This document shows positions 1 through 9,738 of a DNA stretch of 20,141 nucleotides, in pieces. The notes under the pieces were generated by a model. That model saw only the letters and a list, made by a program, of their open reading frames with translations, was not told the origin of the DNA and did no database searches. The stretch lies in contig CAKSPL010000012.1 of NCBI GenBank assembly GCA_934481325.1, forward strand, positions 1 to 20,141. Direction: 5' to 3'. The stretch's first letter is position 1. Each line of letters opens with the position of its first letter. This DNA is from an uncultured Eubacteriales bacterium. Its GTDB lineage: Bacteria > Bacillota > Clostridia > Oscillospirales > CAG-272. A program made the translations under genes and the position numbers.

Positions 1-3000
1 TAATACGGATGGTCTGTCTGGAAGTCCAGCCGACGAACGCTTTATTGACCGAGGTGACATAGGAGGGAATCACCAGCGTGGTCAGTGCCGTGCAGTTTTC
101 AAAAGCACTCGTACTGATCGTGGTGGTGGTGTCTGCCAGCTTCACGGAGCGCAGTGCGGTACAACCAGAGAACATCGAGCCGGAAACCGTGGTGCAGCCG
201 TCCTCAAACACAGCCGTTTCCAGGGCGAGGCAGTTCTTGAAGATCGAGCTGTTCAGCGAGGTTGCCGAAGCGGGAATCACAACGTTTTTCAGCCCGGTAT
301 TCTCAAAGACGGATTGACCGATCGTGGTAACCGATGCGGGAATCGTGAAGGAGGTGAGAGCCGTACAGTTCTGGAAGGTGTAGTTGGGGAGGGTGACAAG
401 ATCACCGAGGAACGTTACGCTTTCCAGCTTTTCGCAGCCCTTGAAGGTGCTGGTGCCGAGCGTGGTCATTCCTGCGGGGAACACAACGTTTTTCAGCCCG
501 GAAGCCTCAAAGACGTTGTTGCCCAGCGTTGCCTTGCAATCCGGTGCAAAGGCTATGGTTTCCAGTGCGATACAGCCCTTGAACGCCTGCGCGTCGATTT
601 CGGCGACGGTAGAAGGAATCGTGATGTTTTTCAGCGCGGTGCACTCCTGGAAGGCATACGCATCGATGCGTTCCAGACCCTCGTGCAGGATCACGGTTTC
701 CAATGCCGTACAGCCGGTAAAGATATAACTGTAGCCGGTTGCGCGGGAAGGCGTGTAGTAGAGATACTTGATGGATGCCGGGATCTCGATTGTGGTCAGC
801 CCGGATGCGTCAAACACGTGACCGCCGATGTATTCCACCGTTTCGGGGATGGTAAAGGAGGTCAGCGAGGAGCAACCCTTGAACGCATAACCGTTGAGCG
901 AGGTCAGCTTGCCGAGGAAGGTCACCGATTTCAGATTGGTGCAATCCTGGAACAGATAGGACGTGGTGTCCTCATCGGGGCCGAGTGCCGTGATGCCCTC
1001 GGGCAGGATGATGCTCTCAATCGCGCTGGCATAGAATGCTTGAGTGCCGAGAGTTTCCAGTTTGGAGCCTACCGCAAAGGTGATGGAGGTCAGCGATGCG
1101 CAATTCTTGAATGCGTTGGCACCGATTTCCGTAACACCTGCGGGAATCTCAATCGATTCGATGTCACTGCTCCAGAAAGCACCGTCCGCAATCTTGGTTA
1201 CGCTTGCGGGAATCTTTACGGACTTCGCGCAGGAAAGACCGAATGCGTAACGCGGGATTTCGGTGATGCCCTCGGGCAGAATCACTTCGGTAATACCTTC
1301 CATGCTGCCGAGCGCGTAAGCACCGAGCTGATAGCCCTGGGGCAGAGTCAGCGTGCCGCTGACGGAGGCAGGGAAGATGGCGATGACAACGGGCGTACCC
1401 TTCATCACAAGTGCCTGCTCGTTGGCGGTGAGGTTGCATGTCTCATAGACAGGGTTGTTTGCGTCCACCACAAATCGGGTCAGGTTCTTGCAACCGCCGA
1501 AGGCGTAGTCACCGATCGAGGTCAGCGACGCAGGGACGTTCAGCGTGGTCAGAAGAGTGTGAGCAAAGGCGTTGGCACCGATGCTGACCAGGTTTTCGGG
1601 CATTGTGACGTTCTGCAATGCGCTGCAGGAGATGAATGCACTGGTGCCGATCGTTTTCAGGGAATCGGGCAGAGTGATGCTTTGCAGGGAAACGCAATCC
1701 CGGAACGCTTCGGAACCGATGGATTCCACCTTGCCGAGATATACGGACGAGAGTGCCGTGTTGCCGTAGAATGCCTTACTGCCGACGACTTCCAGGTTGT
1801 CGGGAAGGACGACGGTGGTCAGTGCGGTACAGCTGTCAAACACGTTACTGCCGATGGTCAGATCCGTTGTGCCGGTTTCAAAGGCAACACTTCTCAGTGC
1901 CGTGCACTCCTTGAAGGCACCGGTGGAGATAGATTCGGTTCTGGCAGGAATCGTGATGGAGGTGATGGGGGCACCGGTGAACGCATAACTGTTGATGGTC
2001 AGCTCGGCGTCGCCCTTCTCAAAGTTAACGGTTTTCAGCCCGGGGCAGTTGCGGAAGGCATAGCTGCCGATGGACAGGGTACCCTGCGGGATGGTGATAG
2101 AAGTCAGCGCGGTGTTGTCAAAGGCGTAGGAACCGATTTTCAGATCCCCGCCGGACTGGATGTTGACGGACTTCAGATTGGTGCAGTTCTGGAAGCAGTA
2201 GTTCCCGATCTGCTCCACGGAGGCGGGAACCGTGAACGAGGTCAGCGAGGTGCAGCCCTTGAACACATAGCCGCCAAACAGGGTCATCTGACCCTTGAAC
2301 ACAACGGTTTTCAGGTTGGCGCAGTCCGCAAACTGGTATGCGTTGCCACCGATTGTTGCCGCAGTTGCACTGTTACCGAGGAACGTGACACCCTCGGGGA
2401 TTTCAATGGATTCAATCCCGGTGTTGCGGAAGCAGTATGCCAGAATCTTGGTCAGCTTGGATTTCTTCGGGAAGGTGACCGATTTCAGCTTCGTGCAGTT
2501 TTCAAAGGCACTGGCACCAAGAGAAGTGACGTTCTCGGGAATCTCGATGGATTCGAGTGCCGTATCCTTGAAAACGGTGCCGTTGATCGTGGTCAGCTGT
2601 GAGCTGTCCGCAAAGTTCACGGAGGTCAGCGAGGAGCAACCGAGGAAGTATCCGGCACCGATTGTCTTGACTGCCGCCGGGAAGGTAAAGGTGGTCAGTG
2701 CGGTGCAGTACTGCACGATGCTGCCGTTGGTCGTACCCGCATACACGGTGCCTGCCTCAAAGGTAAAGGAGTTCAGGCGCGGGTTGTAGGAGAAGGCGTT
2801 GCCGCCGATGGTCTTGACCGTTTTCGGAATCTCAACGGTTTCAAACGTCTGATACTGGAACGCGTAGTTACCGATGCTGGTCAGCGCGGCTTTCCCGTTT
2901 GTGCCTTTTGCAAAGGTCAGCGAGGTCAGCGACCCTCCGGAGGTGGGTGCGCGGAACGCGTAGTTACCGATGGTGGTAACCTTGGCGGGAATGGTGATTT

Positions 3001-6000
3001 CCACCAACCCCGAGTACTCAAACGCATAGGTGCCGATCGAGGTCACGGAGTCCGGAATCGTGATGTACTCCAACGAGGTGCAGTAGTCGAACATATAGTT
3101 CGGGATCGACTTCATATTGCCCGGCAGAGTAACGTCGCGCAGATTGTAGCAGTACTGGAAGAGATAAGTCGAGGAAGATGCCGACTTGAACTCATACTGG
3201 AACGGGTGCGCCGTGGAGTACTCAAAGACGACGCTTGTCAGCGAGCGGCAATCCTTGAAGGCATAGTTGCCGATGGATTTCACCGTGTAGGGGATGAACA
3301 GCGAGGTGATGCCGATCTGCCCTTCAAACAGGTTTGCGCCGATTGTGGTCACGGAGCCGGGGATGACATAATCACCCGACAGCAACCCGAAGATATGCAC
3401 GTATTCGGTTTTTTTCTGGTTGAAGAGGACGGGCGTGCCTTCCTCGGTGGAGAAGAACTTGTTGTCTTTGTCGATGACAAAGCCCTTGATGTTGTAACAG
3501 CCGACCAGTACGTTGCTCAGCTTGTTGACCGAACGGGAGAGCGTAATGGCTTCCAGATTGTTGTTGTACTGGAACATCTTCTCGCCCAGCGTCAGATATT
3601 TGGTGGCGGATTCCAGCGTCGGGAACGCGAAGGTGGAGAATCCGGTCTTTTCAAATACCTGCTTACCGAACTTGTTGACGTTGGAGTATTGCTTGCCGTC
3701 CTTGCCCGTGTAGGTGCCGAAGATGACCTCGGTGAGCGAGAGACAACCGCTGAACGCCTGGTCACCGATTGTGGTGACGGTGGAAGGAATCGTGATGGAT
3801 TTCAGCGATTTGCAGTCGGTAAACATCGTATTGGGGAACGAAGTAATGCCTTCCGGCAACTCGATTCCGGTGATGGCGGTGCCTCTGAAACAGCTGGTGC
3901 CCAGCTTCAGCGTTTTGCCGTCAATACCCTCGGCAAAGGTGATGGTTTTCAGTGCTTTGCAGCTCTGGAATGCATAATCACCGATCTGAGAGACAGTGGC
4001 GGGGATTACGATGCTTTCCAGCTTGCTCAGGTAGAACGCATACTTACCGATGGTATAGGTCATCAGCACGCCCTTGTCGGTTTTCTTTTCGGTGGCGGGC
4101 AGTGTGATGGATTTCAGCGCGGTGCATCTGTAAAACGCACTGTCCCCGATTTTTTCCGGCAGGGCGTTCGGGGCAAAGGTGACGGTGGTCAGCTTTTCGG
4201 CGTTGTAGAACGCGTAGTCACCGATGCGCGTGATGGTGGAGGGCAACGAAACCGAAACGATATTCGAGCCGTAATTGCTGTATCCGCTGTAACCGCCGAA
4301 TGCACGGTTGCCAAGCTCGGTCAACCGCTCGGGGAATGCGATGGTTGTCAGCTTCGGACAGTTGCCGAACGGTGCGGTGGTTCCGGAGGGACCGTAAGAA
4401 CCGTTACCCTCGGTGGTCGCGTCATTGATGACCAGCTCCACGGGAGTGACACCGGCAGGAGTGGGTGCAAAGGTGATGGAGGCAAGAGACGCGCAGTAGT
4501 AGAACGCCTTGTTCTCAATCACGGATACCGTATAAGGAATCTCAACGGCTTTCAGCTTCTGACAATAGTGGAACATCGACTTGGAAAGCGAGGTCAGACC
4601 CGTGGGGAGCTTGATGCTTTCCAGTGCGCTTGCGTAGTAGAACGCCTGCGGCCCTACGGTAAATTCCTTGACATCCGAGAAGGAGAGGGACTTTACGGTG
4701 GTGTTGAGGTAGAATGCGTTGGTTACCACGTGGGTTACGCCTTCGGGAACCTTGACATTCGTCTCACCCTGCTTCAGAACCGGGCAGCAGAGCAGGATAT
4801 CGGGCCCCAGCGTGGGGTTGCCGTCCTTGTCGGTTCTGTCCGCCAGCGTGTACAGGATGGAGTCTACGGCGATAAAGTGCTTATTGCCGCTTGCCACGAT
4901 GATATTGGTCAGTTTTCTGCAGAAATAGAAAACGTTGAAGTCGTCCGGCTCAAAGGCATCGGTTTTCAGACCGGTCTTCTCGTCGGTTTCAATCTTGGTG
5001 ATTTTCTCCAGTGTGGAGGGCAGGGTAACCGTCACCAGTGAACTGCAGTTGTAGAATGCGCCGTTACCGAGCGATTTCACACCCTCGGGGATAACCACGT
5101 TGGTCAGCGAGCCGCACAATTTGAATGCATTTTCGCCGATGGAGGTCAGTCTCGCGGGCAACTCCGGATTTTGCAGGAGCTTGCAGTTGTCAAACGCCGA
5201 TGCACCGATGGTGAGCGGGATTTCCGCTACGCCTTGCGCCGCGGGAGTAAAGGTGATCGTTGTCAGTGCGGAACAGCCCTGGAAGGCATAGTCGCCGATG
5301 GCTTTGATGTTGGGGCCGATCACAACCGAGGTCAGCTTGGTTTTACCCTGGAAGGTGTTTGCCGCAATTTCGGTTACGGTGTCTGGAATGGTGTACTCTC
5401 CGCTATAAGCCGTGGGGAAGAACAGAATGTTGGTTTTCCCTACATTATAAAGAATGCCGTTCTCGGAGGTGTAATTCCCGTTTTTCTCCGAAAGCGTGAT
5501 GGTGTCCAGCTTTTTGCCGAATACGGCGGAAATGTTGAACGCCGGCACGTTGTCACCGATCACAAGATCGGTTACGTAATAGGTCGGAGTTACGGTGGAG
5601 GAGGAGGGCTTGGTGCCGAATGCCACGTCGGCAAAGTCCAGTGTGTACTTGCCGTCCTCACCCTTGACACCGACGGAGTTGACCGTCACTTTCGCCAGCT
5701 TGGAGGTGGAAGCAAATGCGTGCTCCTCCAGCTTGACCAGTCTTGCGGGCAGTGTCAGCTCAGTCAGACCGGAGCAGGACTGGAACGCAAAGGTCTTGAT
5801 GGTGAGAGCCTGACCATCTTCCTCCAGAATCAGCTCGGCGAGCTTGGTGCAGGATTTGAAGGCTTCTTTTTCAATGGTCGTTACATAACCCGGGATGGTG
5901 ACCTTGGTCAACTTGGAACAGCTGGTGAAGGCACCCTCACCGATGGTGGTGATACCCGCGGGAATCTTGAATTCGCCTGCCATCCCCTTCGGGCAGAAGA

Positions 6001-9000
6001 TCAGGGTTGTGCCTGCCGCGTCACAGAGTACCTTTCTGCCTTCCTCACCCTTGGCAGTGTAGTTCTTACTCGTGCCGGAGATATCGATGGAGGACAGATA
6101 GGAGCAGCTGCCGATGGACTTCTCGGAGAAGGTTTCCATACGGCCGGGCAGGACTACCTCGGTCAGCTTGGAGCAGGAGTAAATCGCGTTGTTTTTGAGC
6201 GTCAGTGCGATCTCTTCCACGCCCTCGGGCGCAGGGAGGAAGGTCAGCTTGGTCAGCGAGCTGCAGGAGGAGATACCCTTTGCCTCGATGATGCCGACGG
6301 TGTGAGGAATGATGATTTCGCTCAGCTTGCAGGAGGCGAAAGCACCTGCGGGAATGGATACGGTGCCTTCATAGATGCGGAAAATGCCGGTTTTGCCCAT
6401 AGGCACTGCCTTGATGGCAATTCCGTTTTCACCGTTATAGGTATAAAGCACGCCGTCATCCGAGAAGTACTTCGGCTCTTTGGCACCCGCGTCGTAAATC
6501 TCAATCGCGGAGAGCTTGGAGCAGTACTGGAATGCCGAACCGGTGGTGTTGATACCGGTGGAGGGAATGGCAATGTTGGTTACCGTGTTGGGGATGCGGA
6601 TTTTGAGCAGCGTGTAGCAGGAGTTGAAGCCCGATGCCTCAATCGTGGTAATTGGCTTGTCGTTGTAGGAGACGGGGATGGTCAGCTCCTTTATATTACC
6701 GATGCCGAACGGACCTTTGGACACCGAGTAGGCGTTGCCGTTGTCGATCTCGTCATATTTGAGCGGGTCGGCAAATTGCGCATACAGGGTGATGTCATTC
6801 GGAGTGCTCCACCTTTCCTCGGTTTCCCCGTTTGCATCAAAGTAGCAGATGCCGGAGCCGCCGATGCCGGTGTACCAGCCGTTGAAGAACAGGGTGGGAT
6901 CCGGGCTTTCCGCGATGGGAGACTTGTTGATCTTGCCGTATGCCACCTCGATGGTAGTGGTTTTCTGATTCTCGCCCTCGCCGTAAACCAGCGTTACGGT
7001 GTACTTTCTGGAAGACCAGTTGGCATAGAGAACGATGTCACTCTGACCCTCAAATACGCCGCTTGTGTACTCCTTGCCCACGGCGTAGCCGTTCGGCGTG
7101 GTATACCAGCCTGCGAAGGAGTAACCGTCACGGACGGTTTCGGGGAGCTCAAACTCATCGCCGAATGCCTTGTAAAGCACGTTCACGGTCTTGGTACCGC
7201 CGCGCACGTCCAATTCAACGGCATAAACCTCCACCGTAATCGTGGCGGGTTCGGAGGCGTCACCCAAAGAATTGATGAAGCTGACGGAAATCTCCGTACT
7301 GCCGCTCTCGGTGAACGAGATGTCGGCAGACGACTCGTTGCCGTTTACCTCAAAGGATTCGTTGCCGACACGGATGAGGTACTTGGCGGCACCGTACACG
7401 GGCGACCAGTAAACCTTGCCGTTGCGGTAGGAAACCTCGCTCATCGCCACACGGGAAACCGTGATTTCGGCGGAAACAGCGGAGTTTTCGGCGGCGTCAG
7501 CCGCAACCGCCTGCACACTGATCTTGCAGTCGGAAAGGTTGGCACCAAAGATTTCCTCGGTCAGAGCCAGGGAGTTCTTTTCTGCGGGATACGCAGTGCC
7601 GTTGATGTAAACAATGTAGCTGACCGCATTCTCCACGGCATTCCAGGTCAGGGAATTGCCGGAAAGCGCGATCCCGGTGGGAGCCGACAGCGTGTTTTTG
7701 GTAAACTGCACGGCAGTGGCGGGTGCCACGTAGTAGCCGGCGCACACAGGGGTCACTTTGACATAGTAATTGCCCTTGCCAAGCCCGGCGATGCTGTAAG
7801 AGGTGCCGGAGGTGACGTACGCGTCGGTGTAGTTTTCCCCGTCGGCGGAAATGCTGACAATATAGGTTGCCGCATTGTCCACGGGGAGCCAGGTGATTCT
7901 GTTGTTAATCACCGTAATGCCGGATACCGCGTCAAGACCGCGGAAATAGGTGTAAGTAGCGGTGGAGCTGACGTAGCCCTCGGCATAAGCGGTTACCACA
8001 AAGGTGATACCGTTCTCGGGCATTTCGCAGTTCGCAAAGGTGTAATAGGTGGAGGTGCCGTTGTTGATCTCGGTGTGGGTGTGGTTTTTACTGCCGCACT
8101 TGAAGGAGATCACGTACTTTTCGGCACCCGCAACCGGGTGGAATACCAGCACGTTGCCGGGATACACGCGGAAGCCCGAAACACGGTCCAGTGCCTTGTT
8201 GCGGTAATAAACCGTGGTGGAATTTCCGTTTGCGGTAACCGTGATTTCGTATTCACCGGCATCTTTGCCCGTGAAATCGTATTTGAATTCGGCGGAGCCG
8301 GTGTTGCTGTCCGCCACGACGGTTTCGCCGTAACGGATGACCACACGGTAGTTGACGCCGGCACCGAGTGCCTCCCAGGTCACGCCTGCGGCATTGACCG
8401 AAACAACGGGAGTACCCGCCGCGGCGTATACCGCGAACAGCATCGTATCCTGCGTCAGCTTCTGACCGGTGTATTTGCAGGTCAGCTTGCTTGCCGACTG
8501 GCTGTCACTCATCCACCAGCCCACGAAGGTCATCCCTTCTTTGGCAGCGGGGGTGGGCAGATTGTACAGAATACCGTTTACGGTTTTGGCAGGCTCAAAC
8601 GCCTGATCGGCGGAAATAAAGGAAGCGGTGTACTCCACCTGACCCGTGGCGTGTGCCTCAAAGCGGGCATACACCGTGGTGTCGGCGGTGATCATCGCAC
8701 TGCCGAAATCAAAGGCGGTGGTGTACGCCTTGTCCGTGTACCAGCCGATGAAGGCATAGCCCTCCTTGGCGGGGTCGGCAGGCTTTTCGGCGAGGGAGCC
8801 GTTATACACCTTCTGTGCCGCAACCGCACTGCCGCCGTCCGTGTCAAACGAAACGGTGAATTGCGTGCGCTGCAACAGCCGATACACGCCGCCGTTGTAG
8901 GTCAGCTCGAGAACGCCGTTTTCGAGCTTGGCGGAGGCGTTGGCGGTATCGCCCTGCTTGAAGGTGAGCGTAAGGGTACCGTTTTCATAGGTGAAGGTAC

Positions 9001-9232
9001 CCGACTGATCTCCGTTCAGACCCGAGAGCATAAACGAGTTTCCTGTAATCGTGAACAGATACTCAAAGCCGTCGTCTACGGTGTAGTAGACGCCGTCAAT
9101 GCCGTATCCCGAAGTCGAGCCCGGATTGTTCGGGTTGTCATTCGGTTTACGCTGGCACGATGCCAGGAGGATCAGCGCAATGCAGCAAATCACCAGCAGA
9201 ACGCAGATGAGCTTTCTTTTGCGAGTAAACAT
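1..9232 (-). CDS. Giant BspA-like leucine-rich-repeat surface lipoprotein (3' end outside window)
   Basis: The reading frame runs without a stop from ATG 9232 to the left edge (3,077 residues visible, C-terminus missing). The start follows GGAGG at 7-base spacing. Residues 1-26 form a lipoprotein signal (basic N-terminus, hydrophobic core, lipobox L23-A24-S25-Cys26), so the protein should be exported and lipid-anchored. Residues about 120-265 hold two InlB/Flg_new-type repeats with GWY/GWW cores. About 270-650 hold several FN3-like modules (for example GNSLTWNAVENAVSYIVY), and about 665-815 two more InlB-type repeats. From about 830 to the edge there are LRR_5 repeats of roughly 23 residues (pattern IGxxAFxxCxxLxxxxIPxxV), on the order of 90 copies. 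Some repeats are lengthened, and others carry an inserted 'GVLY...' module. Known family members are surface proteins tied to adhesion or host and matrix binding; the ligand here is unknown. The gene is monocistronic at its 5' end with its own promoter. Domain calls are from pattern recognition. Confidence 0.95.
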   Translation of the reverse strand, partial: MFTRKRKLICVLLVICCIALILLASCQRKPNDNPNNPGSTSGYGIDGVYYTVDDGFEYLFTITGNSFMLSGLNGDQSGTFTYENGTLTLTFKQGDTANASAKLENGVLELTYNGGVYRLLQRTQFTVSFDTDGGSAVAAQKVYNGSLAEKPADPAKEGYAFIGWYTDKAYTTAFDFGSAMITADTTVYARFEAHATGQVEYTASFISADQAFEPAKTVNGILYNLPTPAAKEGMTFVGWWMSDSQSASKLTCKYTGQKLTQDTMLFAVYAAAGTPVVSVNAAGVTWEALGAGVNYRVVIRYGETVVADSNTGSAEFKYDFTGKDAGEYEITVTANGNSTTVYYRNKALDRVSGFRVYPGNVLVFHPVAGAEKYVISFKCGSKNHTHTEINNGTSTYYTFANCEMPENGITFVVTAYAEGYVSSTATYTYFRGLDAVSGITVINNRITWLPVDNAATYIVSISADGENYTDAYVTSGTSYSIAGLGKGNYYVKVTPVCAGYYVAPATAVQFTKNTLSAPTGIALSGNSLTWNAVENAVSYIVYINGTAYPAEKNSLALTEEIFGANLSDCKISVQAVAADAAENSAVSAEITVSRVAMSEVSYRNGKVYWSPVYGAAKYLIRVGNESFEVNGNESSADISFTESGSTEISVSFINSLGDASEPATITVEVYAVELDVRGGTKTVNVLYKAFGDEFELPETVRDGYSFAGWYTTPNGYAVGKEYTSGVFEGQSDIVLYANWSSRKYTVTLVYGEGENQKTTTIEVAYGKINKSPIAESPDPTLFFNGWYTGIGGSGICYFDANGETEERWSTPNDITLYAQFADPLKYDEIDNGNAYSVSKGPFGIGNIKELTIPVSYNDKPITTIEASGFNSCYTLLKIRIPNTVTNIAIPSTGINTTGSAFQYCSKLSAIEIYDAGAKEPKYFSDDGVLYTYNGENGIAIKAVPMGKTGIFRIYEGTVSIPAGAFASCKLSEIIIPHTVGIIEAKGISSCSSLTKLTFLPAPEGVEEIALTLKNNAIYSCSKLTEVVLPGRMETFSEKSIGSCSYLSSIDISGTSKNYTAKGEEGRKVLCDAAGTTLIFCPKGMAGEFKIPAGITTIGEGAFTSCSKLTKVTIPGYVTTIEKEAFKSCTKLAELILEEDGQALTIKTFAFQSCSGLTELTLPARLVKLEEHAFASTSKLAKVTVNSVGVKGEDGKYTLDFADVAFGTKPSSSTVTPTYYVTDLVIGDNVPAFNISAVFGKKLDTITLSEKNGNYTSENGILYNVGKTNILFFPTAYSGEYTIPDTVTEIAANTFQGKTKLTSVVIGPNIKAIGDYAFQGCSALTTITFTPAAQGVAEIPLTIGASAFDNCKLLQNPELPARLTSIGENAFKLCGSLTNVVIPEGVKSLGNGAFYNCSSLVTVTLPSTLEKITKIETDEKTGLKTDAFEPDDFNVFYFCRKLTNIIVASGNKHFIAVDSILYTLADRTDKDGNPTLGPDILLCCPVLKQGETNVKVPEGVTHVVTNAFYLNTTVKSLSFSDVKEFTVGPQAFYYASALESIKLPTGLTSLSKSMFHYCQKLKAVEIPYTVSVIENKAFYYCASLASITFAPTPAGVTPVELVINDATTEGNGSYGPSGTTAPFGNCPKLTTIAFPERLTELGNRAFGGYSGYSNYGSNIVSVSLPSTITRIGDYAFYNAEKLTTVTFAPNALPEKIGDSAFYRCTALKSITLPATEKKTDKGVLMTYTIGKYAFYLSKLESIVIPATVSQIGDYAFQSCKALKTITFAEGIDGKTLKLGTSCFRGTAITGIELPEGITSFPNTMFTDCKSLKSITIPSTVTTIGDQAFSGCLSLTEVIFGTYTGKDGKQYSNVNKFGKQVFEKTGFSTFAFPTLESATKYLTLGEKMFQYNNNLEAITLSRSVNKLSNVLVGCYNIKGFVIDKDNKFFSTEEGTPVLFNQKKTEYVHIFGLLSGDYVIPGSVTTIGANLFEGQIGITSLFIPYTVKSIGNYAFKDCRSLTSVVFEYSTAHPFQYEFKSASSSTYLFQYCYNLRDVTLPGNMKSIPNYMFDYCTSLEYITIPDSVTSIGTYAFEYSGLVEITIPAKVTTIGNYAFRAPTSGGSLTSLTFAKGTNGKAALTSIGNYAFQYQTFETVEIPKTVKTIGGNAFSYNPRLNSFTFEAGTVYAGTTNGSIVQYCTALTTFTFPAAVKTIGAGYFLGCSSLTSVNFADSSQLTTINGTVFKDTALESIEIPENVTSLGASAFENCTKLKSVTFPKKSKLTKILAYCFRNTGIESIEIPEGVTFLGNSATAATIGGNAYQFADCANLKTVVFKGQMTLFGGYVFKGCTSLTSFTVPASVEQIGNYCFQNCTNLKSVNIQSGGDLKIGSYAFDNTALTSITIPQGTLSIGSYAFRNCPGLKTVNFEKGDAELTINSYAFTGAPITSITIPARTESISTGAFKECTALRSVAFETGTTDLTIGSNVFDSCTALTTVVLPDNLEVVGSKAFYGNTALSSVYLGKVESIGSEAFRDCVSLQSITLPDSLKTIGTSAFISCSALQNVTMPENLVSIGANAFAHTLLTTLNVPASLTSIGDYAFGGCKNLTRFVVDANNPVYETCNLTANEQALVMKGTPVVIAIFPASVSGTLTLPQGYQLGAYALGSMEGITEVILPEGITEIPRYAFGLSCAKSVKIPASVTKIADGAFWSSDIESIEIPAGVTEIGANAFKNCASLTSITFAVGSKLETLGTQAFYASAIESIILPEGITALGPDEDTTSYLFQDCTNLKSVTFLGKLTSLNGYAFKGCSSLTSFTIPETVEYIGGHVFDASGLTTIEIPASIKYLYYTPSRATGYSYIFTGCTALETVILHEGLERIDAYAFQECTALKNITIPSTVAEIDAQAFKGCIALETIAFAPDCKATLGNNVFEASGLKNVVFPAGMTTLGTSTFKGCEKLESVTFLGDLVTLPNYTFQNCTALTSFTIPASVTTIGQSVFENTGLKNVVIPASATSLNSSIFKNCLALETAVFEDGCTTVSGSMFSGCTALRSVKLADTTTTISTSAFENCTALTTLVIPSYVTSVNKAFVGWTSRQTIRI

Positions 9233-9265
9233 AAGTTTTCCTCCTCATATAAAATGGTTGGACAT

Positions 9266-9294
9266 ATTATAACAGATTTCTGCCCGGATTGCAA
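9266..9294 (-). promoter_or_regulatory. Sigma-A-type promoter of the LRR lipoprotein gene
   Basis: On the minus strand, TTGCAA (9289-9294) is followed by a 17-base spacer and a perfect TATAAT (9266-9271). It lies 34 bases upstream of the start codon, and the GGAGG ribosome binding site lies between them. Confidence 0.8.
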
Positions 9295-9635
9295 GTTATT
9301 TTTTAAAAAAATGCAGATTTGTGCAGTTCCACAAAATCGGTACCGCCGAAAAACGCGGTTTTGGCAGGGATAAACGAAAAATCGTCCCCCGATGGAGGGA
9401 AAAGCTGTGGCTGCTCTCTTTATTTGTTGCTAAAACAGAGAAATTCCTACAAAAAAATCATTGCTTTTGTGAACCCTGCGTGTTGCCGTGCGGACGATTG
9501 TGCGAATGCCCTGTGATTTTTGCGTCACCCGGCAGGGAAACCTGTCGGTTTTCCGTGTGGAAAATATTTCATCCCTGGCGGAACGGCGCACACCCGCCTA
9601 TATAAATAATATGTAAGATATGGATATTTCCGGGG
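9295..9635. other. Intergenic stretch, no convincing gene
   Basis: This stretch lies between the LRR gene promoter and the inverted repeat behind metQ. Short open frames here lack ribosome binding sites and protein-like composition. The only structure seen is a small hairpin at 9529-9552: an 8-bp stem, a GAAA loop, and TTTT on the + strand. It could terminate a + strand transcript, but only a weak promoter-like match lies upstream. Confidence 0.5.
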
Positions 9636-9727
9636 CGGCTCCGGCGGCTTTCGGCGCATCTTTTTCAAAACGGCAAGTTTTTGAGCAAAAACTTGCAAAA
9701 AGATGCCGAAAGCCGCACGGCAAGCCG
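9636..9727. repeat. Long nested inverted repeat downstream of metQ
   Basis: The inner hairpin is perfect: gcaagttttt (9673-9682), loop gagc, and aaaaacttgc (9687-9696). It is enclosed by outer arms 9644-9665 and 9697-9716, which are complementary except for a 2-base insertion in the left arm. Shorter pairings (CCG/CGG, CGGCT/AGCCG) extend it outward. It lies about a dozen bases past the metQ stop and may end the metNIQ transcript. Its size and nesting are more than a simple terminator needs, so it may be a small dispersed repeat or MITE-like unit. Confidence 0.75.
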
Positions 9728-9738
9728 GGGTCGGCGTG

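Noticed and set aside
1..6700. CRISPR array or tandem-repeat DNA, suggested by regular ~69-base periodicity
   Set aside because: The periodicity is codon-aligned and explained by 23-residue LRR_5 repeats. The units are diverged at DNA level and have no repeat-spacer pattern.
5171..9373. A 1,400-codon open frame on the + strand, and similar long frames at 314-2602 and 3206-5041
   Set aside because: They lie exactly antisense to the LRR lipoprotein gene. The codon-aligned repeats of that gene lack the codons that would read as stops on the other strand. The products are low-complexity G/R/C/D-rich, with no ribosome binding sites.
9319..9605. Two short + strand frames between the LRR gene and metQ
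   Set aside because: They have no ribosome binding site, overlap each other in different frames, and have no recognisable features.
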